A DNA stretch of 64,000 nt from contig CM019068.1 in assembly GCA_009667805.1 (NCBI GenBank), forward strand, positions 5,811,218 to 5,875,217, written 5' to 3'. Positions within the stretch are counted from its first letter, which is position 1; the number at the start of each line of letters is the position of its first letter. This stretch comes from Leptobrachium leishanense (Eukaryota; Chordata; Amphibia; Anura; Megophryidae). The position numbers and the translations under genes are program-made. The notes below the pieces were generated by a model that saw nothing but the letters and a program-made list of their open reading frames with translations, was not told the origin of the DNA and made no database searches. This document shows positions 57,148-64,000 of the stretch, one piece after another.

Positions 57148-57786
57148 CTACGGGTCCACCTGGGGATGTCCAGGTGCAAGTGTCTTTAAAAAGTTTGGGT
57201 TGCTGGGGCAATGCTTTGCCAACCCCCGATAGTCTTTCGGTCCATAGTCCGTAGGGAGGAGGCTGGCCCCCAGGCTTCTCCAACTGCCCCCTTGGTCTGG
57301 ACCGGTGTCCGACGGACCATACAGACACCTGGGGCTGGTACCCTGCCACGGGGAAACAACTGGCCCTGGTGGGACGTTGAGGGCTTTTTCTCCTCCTGGT
57401 CTCCTAGCCCCTTGCTGGTGGGCAGCCTTGCTGGCACCATTTCCTTGGGCAATGACCAGCTGGGGAGGGGTACCGCCTGTACCTTCTCCCGGTGCCACAG
57501 TCAGCCATGGGAAAAACAGGCCGATAGCACCCTTTCCTGGTGCCTCGGTCAGAAGCTGGGTGGGAGATGGGATGACCGGTGTCTCCAGAAAGAGTGGTTG
57601 TGGATCTGGGCCATCTGCCCAGCGTCTCGGGGTCACCCACTTGCAAATCCCAGCACCATCAACAATTCCACAATGGGAGTCTCCCACATCCTGGGGAAAG
57701 GGAGCAGCAGCACGCCGTTGCTTGGCACAGGGGACACCTCCACCCTCACACTGGGGCTCAAAACGTTGGGGAGCGAGACCTGCCAT
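57148..57786 (-). pseudogene. Second minus-strand ORF of LTR element II, unknown
   Basis: A 212-codon frame rich in Gly and Pro lies near the 3' end of the element. It has no domain I recognise and overlapping frames are also open because of the high GC content. It may be only a remnant or a compositional effect. Confidence 0.3.
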
Positions 57787-59080
57787 CTCCCCTTCTGGGA
57801 TTATTACCTGTCGCTGGGGAGAGGTACCGCCAGTGCTCTCTACCTGGGGTAGCCGCTGCTGTTGTGGATGGAGACTGAATGACTCCCCACCCTGGAACTT
57901 GCAATGCGGCGCACCATCACCGGTACTGTGTTCTGCTGATAGCTCCTGACGAACTGTACTTGCCCAGTCTGATTCTTTCTACAGCCCAGATGGCATGCTG
58001 TGCTGAAGTTGTTGCCTCTCTGCCTCCTGTGCAGCAGTGGAGGCCAGTAGCTTGGTCTATAGTTCTGGAGAGGAGTGGATTGTCAGTCCCTGGGGCTCCT
58101 TGGTGAGAAGGTAGATCTCCTCAAGTTCTGCTGTGGCAGGGCAGGGGTAGAGGTTAGCGGTCCTCTGCCGCGGTGACAGTTTTTCTGCTGAAGTGGGGGG
58201 CCGCTCCCCCATGTATGAATGGCTATCCTTGATCCCTGATGCCACCAGCCAGGGCCCCGGGCTAGCTGACCTGCACTTCTCGGGCACCGTGGAATGGACC
58301 GTAGCCTCTTTCACAGCGGGCCGTAGCATGTCCGCTGTCCCCCGCTCCTCTATCCATACTTGGGTAGGAGCGTTTGGTTGGGGTTTGGGATTCCCTGCCA
58401 GGTACGCCAGCAATTTGCACGGGGGGCCTTAGTCTCCCCCTCCCTCGTCTGGCACCCGATATTCTCCCCGGTTTCTGGAGCCTCCAGCTGGGGGCAGAGG
58501 GTAGCCGACCTCTGTCCCGATGCCAGCTCTGCTGCTGGGTTGGAGAACCGCTCCCCCATACATAAATTATCCTCTTCACACACTGAAGAGCCAGCTGATG
58601 CAAGTGGTGAATCTGGGCAAACTGCCCCACATCTCCTGGGCTCCGTGGAAAGGACCGCAGCCTCTTCCTTGGTGGGCCATCACATTGTCGCTAGCTCCTC
58701 CACCCATCCCTGAGCAGGAGCACTCCATTCAGACTCTGGGTCTCCTGTGAGCCCTCGGGCCATCTGCCTGGGTGGGCCTCAATCTCACCCATTGTCTTCC
58801 AGTTCTCCTCTTTCCACAGTGGACCGCTGTCCTGACAGCTCTCGTTGATGGAGACCGCAGTCCCATCCACCGGTGCACTTCCACTGACCTTGGTAGGTGT
58901 TCGAAGTACTTGGTCACTCTGCTCCGCTGCAGGTTCTGCAGGAACGGTACTTGCTGAGTCCTCTGTCTTTTCCCCGGACGGCATGCTGCGCTGCGGCTGC
59001 AGGATAGTCACCTCCTCTGTAGCAGTTGAGGCCTGGGATGCGTTCTGCAGCTGGGGAGAGGGGCCGACTGCCTCCTCACC

Positions 59081-60060
59081 CTAGTGCTCCGAACCAGCAG
59101 AAGATCCTGAAAGTAGGTTGGCACCACCGGGTTCTGTTGGCAGCTCTTCTGCCATGTCGATCGGGGTGAGAGCGAGCGGGGGAGTGTCCTCAAACAATCT
59201 CCTGTATCCCTGCTCCAGCTCCCACTCTTGGGTGGCTAGCCAGTCCAGATCACTGCTCAGCCCGAGGTCGTCAAGGTGCTCACATTCCCAAAAGTCCCGG
59301 ATCTCTTCCCATCTCAGTTTAGATGTACTGCCAAAGGAGGGGTCATCCTGGAGAGTGTCAAATATTAATCCTGGGCTGCCGTAGTTATAGCCCTCTGTAG
59401 GATCTTTCCTCTCCAACTTTGGACACAGGTTGGCAGCATACCATTCCAGTGCCCGGTACCCGTCCTCCAGCCATAGCTCCATCTGGATCAGGTTCTCCAG
59501 TTGGGACAGTCTTTCTACCTGGGGTTGCACTCCTAGGAATGGCACACGCAGGTCCCACAGTCTCCAGTATTTCTCACCCAAGGTAGGAAGAATCTTTCCA
59601 AGGTAGTCCTGTTCAAGCTGTAGGACATCCCTCCAGAGCTGCTGCCGGGCCGAGTCATTATGCCACAACACCTCCTGGCTGAAACCTGGATCACTTGCTG
59701 GTCAGGGGCTTCCATCCCTTGGTCCCAGAACTCCTCTTCCACGACCTGTAGGGAGTATCTCCTGGGGCGCTGTAGATTCCCCGAGCTGGTACCGCAACTC
59801 AGCCACTCTGAGCTGACTGACCCCTGCCAAAACGATAGCGATCACATCTGCCGGGGGGGTTGACTCCGAACAGGGCCAGCTTCCATTGTCCCTCCCAGCA
59901 CCATTCTGTGGATTCTGAATCCTCGTGCAGGGCCAGACTTGCCTGTTCGTCCTCCATCAGGTCCTTGGTGAGGGCAACCTTTGGCTTACCGCTGACCGCT
60001 TTATCCCTGGCTTTGAGAAGTTCCTTGAGGACCGTTCGCTTCCAGCCATCGTAGCGCTGA
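59081..60060 (-). pseudogene. Unidentified ORF remnant of LTR element II, possibly gag-like
   Basis: Directly after the primer site on the minus strand, coding-like sequence runs in changing frames. The longest open piece (59081-59671, 196 codons) is rich in Leu, Glu and Trp with coiled-coil-like stretches (QVERLSQLENLIQMELWL, then DWLATQEWELEQGYRRL). Position suggests a gag-like product, but I see no zinc knuckle or major homology motif, so identity is open. Frame breaks near 59850, 59750 and 59670 mean no full protein is made from this copy. Confidence 0.5.
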
Positions 60061-61263
60061 GCAATACGGGGTGAACGGCTGTAGGACGGTGTAGCAATCT
60101 CTCGAATCCCCGGGTGTCTGAGACCCGGCTATATTTCCCCCTGCTTGTCTGGTCTCGGCGATCCCACCACTGCCAGCCAATGTAACAGATCAGCTACCCT
60201 GCAGGGGTAGCTCCATCTGCGGCGCCGAGTCTTGCTGGAGAGCATAGCCGGGTAGCGAGCTAGCAAGGTGGGAGAGAGATTGGCAGCGGTCCCTGGATGG
60301 CCTGGAAGCGAAGGATTCAGTGATTATGCCCTCCCAAATACTCGTCGAGACGCAGTATAGGTTGTAGGTAAATCAGAGTGGATTTAGAATGGGAACAGAC
60401 AGTGCTTATATACAAAATACAGCCATGCACATTCAGACTTCCTGCCCACCCCAACAGTTCTGATTGGTTGGTTCCAAGACCATTGCAGGCTTCTTTCAGG
60501 TCCTCTCAGTCTTCACTTGGGTCCACTGGTTGTATGCAGATGAAGTCTTGACCCCACAGTGACCACATACAGTGATTTACATAACCCATTGTAAAGGGAA
60601 TCAGATAATGGGTGGCTGAGACAATGTGACTCCCAGCCTTTCAGAACAGGTAAACAGATAACAGATATCCAAAGAGAAAGCACTTTTGCATAATCCACAA
60701 ATTACTCAAACCTATTGTACATTCTATACAAAGGAAAGCATTTGACACTAGTGGCAGGTAGTGTCTTTAAAAAAACACATTTAACTAAAGAAATATAAGT
60801 CTATTTAAAACTAAAAATGAGCACTTGACAATACATTTAAAACCACACAATATAACTGAGCATAAACTAGCAGGATGGTGCAAGGGAAAAACATGATTAA
60901 TTAGAAGTCTAGCAACAGTTTTACACTAAATCTAACAAAGGAAATTAGATCCTATAAATAAAGGGTAAACGAAATATAACAAAATAAGAATGAAATTAAA
61001 CTAAATAAATCCTGTGGCGGCCGTTCCGTCACAATATAGTTATAATTGAATGTGATTTCCAGAATCCTAAATATGTTAGGGCATTGACTTAAATTAAATT
61101 GTGACCACACAACAAGAATATACAATACAAAATTATAAAATATACAAAATGTGATCAATTAGAACAGTACAATATGAAAACGACACAATGATGATTCATC
61201 AGACTATAAAATGCAATGTTTTTTTTCTTTTTGTTTTCTTGTTTTTCTTTGTCTTCTGTCTTA

Positions 61264-61653
61264 GGCTAGGGTCAGACGAACGCGTTTTCTACGGACTGTG
61301 CACCCGTGCAGTACGGATGCACTTTTTGACGGAGGATGCAGTAGTGGCCACACAGTCAGTTTTTGTGACTGACGTTATTTTTGACGGATGTAGGAGGGGA
61401 AATAAATTAAAATGAAAAAACTGTTTGTCTGTCAAAAATGCTGGACGTATAAATGCAGTTCGTTCGTGGCGCACTCAGCACGTCCATCCTAGCACTTCTT
61501 GCTAACCTGCGTCCGTTTGCCGTGTTCGTAGTGCGTCCGCACTTCGGTGCGGATGTACTTCGTGTGTGGGCCTTCATTGGTCATGATTATCTGCTACCAC
61601 GGACTAAAGTGCGGCTACATGGACGTTAACACTGCGTTCGTCTGACCCCAGCC
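61264..61653. mobile_element. PIF/Harbinger-like MITE, copy 2
   Basis: Ends GGCTAGGGTCAGACGAACGC and CGTTCGTCTGACCCCAGCC, flanked by the duplication TTA (61261-61263, 61654-61656). It is the same family as 3611-4036, 390 bp and non-coding. Confidence 0.87.
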
Positions 61654-61732
61654 TTATCGGTTCAAAATTAAATTCAACTGTCTTGTCAAAGTGTAATGCC
61701 AATATTTGATAACTTTATTTTGTAAAGATGAT

Positions 61733-62422
61733 GGGTTACATTACATAGTTGGTGCTAACGTTAGCCCTGGTAGCCACCGCGTTTTACAATCCAAATGCTA
61801 ACAGGTTAAGAAACCCGTTAGCGTTTGGTACCTTGCTCTTTTCAGCGCGAGGCTACTGTACTTTGCGCTCCCCATGTTAAGTATAGTGATTGCAAAGAGT
61901 TAATCAGCGTTAGGATTACAAAATCCTAACGCTGATTAACGTCTGGCTGCGGTTAGCAAAAAGTTAACCACAGCCAGGACTTGGTGCTAACGAATTCCGC
62001 CAGCACCAGTCAGAAACCCCCCAAAAAATTCAGATACCTCCTATCCCACGGCGAGGACCACGGCTCCATCCGCCTCCTTCGTCCGGCGGGAGCAGGGAGA
62101 GACTGGGGGTAAAAGTCCACAGTCTCCCCCTGTGGATCCCTACGCCGACCTGCCGGATCTCGCAAGGCGAGATCCGGAATGTCATGTGACCAGCAGAGGA
62201 GAAACTCAATGGAGTCCTATGGACTCCATCGAGTGGATGCTCGTGTCGGCGTTTAGTGCTGCCATGCGCATCGCGGGGCTTAGCGCCCAGTAACACTGCA
62301 GGCAGATTTTTAAACTGCTGCATTGTAATATCACGGTAAAACGGGGCGCAAAGGAGAAACCTGCAGATGCACGTTTTTCTCCTTTGCGTCCCCGTTTTAC
62401 CGTGACCACTGTAATGTAGCCC
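61733..62422. mobile_element. MITE with GGGTTACATTACA ends
   Basis: Ends GGGTTACATTACA and TGTAATGTAGCCC bound 690 bp with several inner inverted repeats (CCGGATCTCGC / GCGAGATCCGG at 62152). Flanks AAGATGAT and GATATGAT agree at six of eight positions, so an old 8-bp duplication is possible. Confidence 0.75.
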
Positions 62423-62650
62423 GATATGATTTCGTGAGTTTATTTTCTTCAAATTCCGTAAATCCTCTTTGATTAATGGATAATCTTTCAATATGACATG
62501 ATGTAAAATTTGATGTAAATTAAGATATAAAATATGGATCCACTGTAACAGACGTATATAGGTTGGTAATATACATGCATCGCGAAGGTAAAATCTTGCT
62601 GCTACCATACTTTAAGTAGAAAATATTCTTTGATCGCGGAGCAGTGGCAC

Positions 62651-63150
62651 GCGTATCGAAATCTTAGCTAAACGTAAAAACTGGGACTAAAAATGATTAA
62701 TTTATCAATTATTTTATGTGCACAAATCCCCCAATTAGCATTATGAACAAATTAGTCAAATGTTTCCTGAAAAGACAGTGTTACTGTTTGTGTTTATAGC
62801 ATCTGTCCTTTAAATTTAGTTTCAACATGTTGCAAATTTATTTAGCTGAGGATATTAGAAATACAATCTCTACTACCTCCATTACCATCAAAACCTTTAT
62901 CCTCACTAATTTATCACCTTCAATACTAAATAAATCTGGCTAATATTTTTTCTCTTATAGTTACTAAACATACATTTAACATTCCATTGAAAGCCTATAC
63001 GTCTGTTCATCCTCCCCTACATAACTTTAACATATGAGAGAAAGTATTCAGCTATCCTCACTTGTTTATTTTTTAATAATCCCAGTGCCAGAAGCACGTT
63101 TCAGCCCCACAAAAGCAATAAAAAAAAGCAAAAACATCAAGAAAATACTC
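62651..63150. other. Intron sequence, nothing recognised
   Basis: AT-rich sequence between the old LTR element and the right-edge hAT copy. It may hold the lost right end of the LTR element. No gene is seen. Confidence 0.4.
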
Positions 63151-64000
63151 GAGGTTACATTAAAAGTCAGGAGAATGACTGGAGAATGGAAAATTCTAGG
63201 TCAAAATAGCTGATTTGGAAAGTGAGATAAATGGGAGAATTTTTATGGTTTGGCTATTTTGACCTAGAATTTTCTCTTCAGTAATTCTCCTGAGTTTCAC
63301 CTTTCTCTGAATAACCCTGTCAGGATTATTCAGAGAGAGGTGAAAAGCAGGAGAATGACTGGAGAATGGAAAATTCTAGGTCAAAATAGCTGATTTGGAA
63401 AGTGAGATAAATGGGAGAATTTTTATGGCTTGGCTATTTTGACCTAGAATTTTCACTTCTCCAGTTACTCTCCTGCTTTTCACCGCTCTCTGAATAACCC
63501 TGTGAATGTTTAATCCCGACGTGAAAAATAACATTGCTTTAGATGTTAAAAGTGGGCAATGAGGATTTTTTTTTCCACACAGCAGTTAAATGCAGCATAT
63601 TAGAAGAAGTTTTAGGAGGGAAATTAACACTTCTCACTTAGAACAGAAGCAGACACCACACACCTTCATTCTACATACAATGTATCAAATTCATTACACC
63701 AGACAAAAAATACCTGGTGTTTATCGTTTGAGAAACACAGGTCATTTAGAGGTGAGAATCTTTGCACGTACACATTAGATTTTAATTCAATATCTAATAA
63801 ACCGTTGCTTATAATATTCTACAGTAAAGAGTCTCTTTATTTCTAGATTTTTTAGTATTTAAGCATTTTTTATACTTTTTTCAAAATTTCTTTTTTTTTG
63901 CGAACTCGAACCGAACACACCCAAAAAGTTCGAAGTTCGCGAACTTTCGAATGACCAAAGTTCGGATCGAACTCCGAACTGATCGAACCGAACAGCTCAT
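63151..64000. mobile_element. Right-edge hAT-like copy (inverted, cut by window)
   Basis: 63595-64000 is the inverse of 1696-2100 (ACACCAGGTGTTTTTAG region, TGCAGAATATTATAAGC region), ending GAACCGAACAGCTCAT at the edge. 63160-63505 holds the CAGGAGAATGACTGGAGAA foldback in the same relative place as 3351-4297. The outer end and duplication lie beyond the window. Confidence 0.8.

Larger units (their letters stand above)
56256..61033 (-). mobile_element. LTR retrotransposon II
   Basis: Two LTRs (56256-57106 and 60181-61033, about 852 bp, roughly 98 percent alike) start TG and end CA, flanked by the duplication ATATA (56251-56255, 61034-61038). Just inside the right LTR, 60161-60179 reads ATCCCACCACTGCCAGCCA. 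This is close to a leucine tRNA 3' end, so the element lies on the minus strand. A purine tract (GGGACTGGGGGAGC on the minus strand) borders the other LTR. The 3.07-kb interior has GC-rich minus-strand frames and no protease, reverse transcriptase or integrase motif. It interrupts the older LTR element. Confidence 0.88.
53499..62650 (-). mobile_element. Older copy of LTR element I, heavily nested
   Basis: 54000-55249 matches the interior of element I from 14100 (TTTATGAGCATAAAATACAC, CTAATCTAGACATTAAATA, ATCTATATCTGTGTGTTTT, in the same order). 55973-56255, 61034-61263, 61657-61732 and 62423 to about 62650 continue that match. 53499-53998 (TG to CA, 500 bp) is the probable outer LTR, though little like the LTR of element I. 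Four later elements break it: 55250-55972, 56256-61033, 61264-61653 and 61733-62422. The right LTR is not identified and no open frame remains. Confidence 0.75.

Noticed and set aside
57211..59084. Many overlapping plus-strand frames of 60-214 codons
   Set aside because: They are shadows of the GC-rich minus-strand interior of LTR element II and show no domain.
62030..62608. 192-codon minus-strand frame
   Set aside because: It spans the border between a MITE and the old LTR element and matches no protein family.

Overview
This is intron-rich vertebrate nuclear DNA. I infer an anuran amphibian with a repeat-swollen genome. The reasons are the 3' tails of the CR1- and L2-type LINEs, the many hAT, TTAA-target and PIF/Harbinger-like MITEs, LTR elements primed by leucine tRNAs, and long minisatellites. 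There is no prokaryotic organisation, no tRNA or rRNA gene, and no CRISPR array.

The only host gene I can support is a plus-strand alpha-2-macroglobulin (A2M) family gene. Twenty exons, 7534..52290, read without a phase conflict from MG3 through MG4, MG5, MG6 with the bait insertion, MG7, the first part of the CUB domain and the first half of the thioester domain (TED). Together they make 2585 bp, about 861 codons. The thioester motif GCGEQ is intact and many family cysteines are kept, so it looks like a functional secreted protease-trapping protein. Signal peptide, MG1 and MG2 exons must lie left of the window. The rest of TED, the second CUB part and the receptor-binding domain must lie right of it. 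The whole window is therefore probably inside one gene.

Non-coding layout: 1-1.1 kb GC-rich foldback and 213-bp tandem repeat; 1.7-4.8 kb hAT-like element with nested inserts; 4.9-7.0 kb repeats and microsatellites; 7.5-13.1 kb first five exons with foldback, 27-bp minisatellite and a small hAT MITE; 13.2-21.0 kb a 46-bp satellite with inverted blocks, split by a 4.9-kb LTR element; 22.2-38.5 kb exons 6-16 with 42-, 34- and 20-bp minisatellites and a composite MITE carrying an L2 piece; 38.7-41.6 kb degraded CR1 LINE; 41.7-47.8 kb a hAT-like element holding a TTAA element, a short-period satellite and an L2 LINE that itself holds a MITE; 48.1-52.3 kb exons 17-20; 52.5-64 kb L2 fragment, a minisatellite and an old LTR element carrying four later insertions.

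I found no convincing new gene system. The points most worth a second look are the satellite with inverted blocks, the deep nests with readable target-site duplications, the minus-strand ORF remnants inside the second LTR element, and the divergent bait segment of the A2M-like protein.
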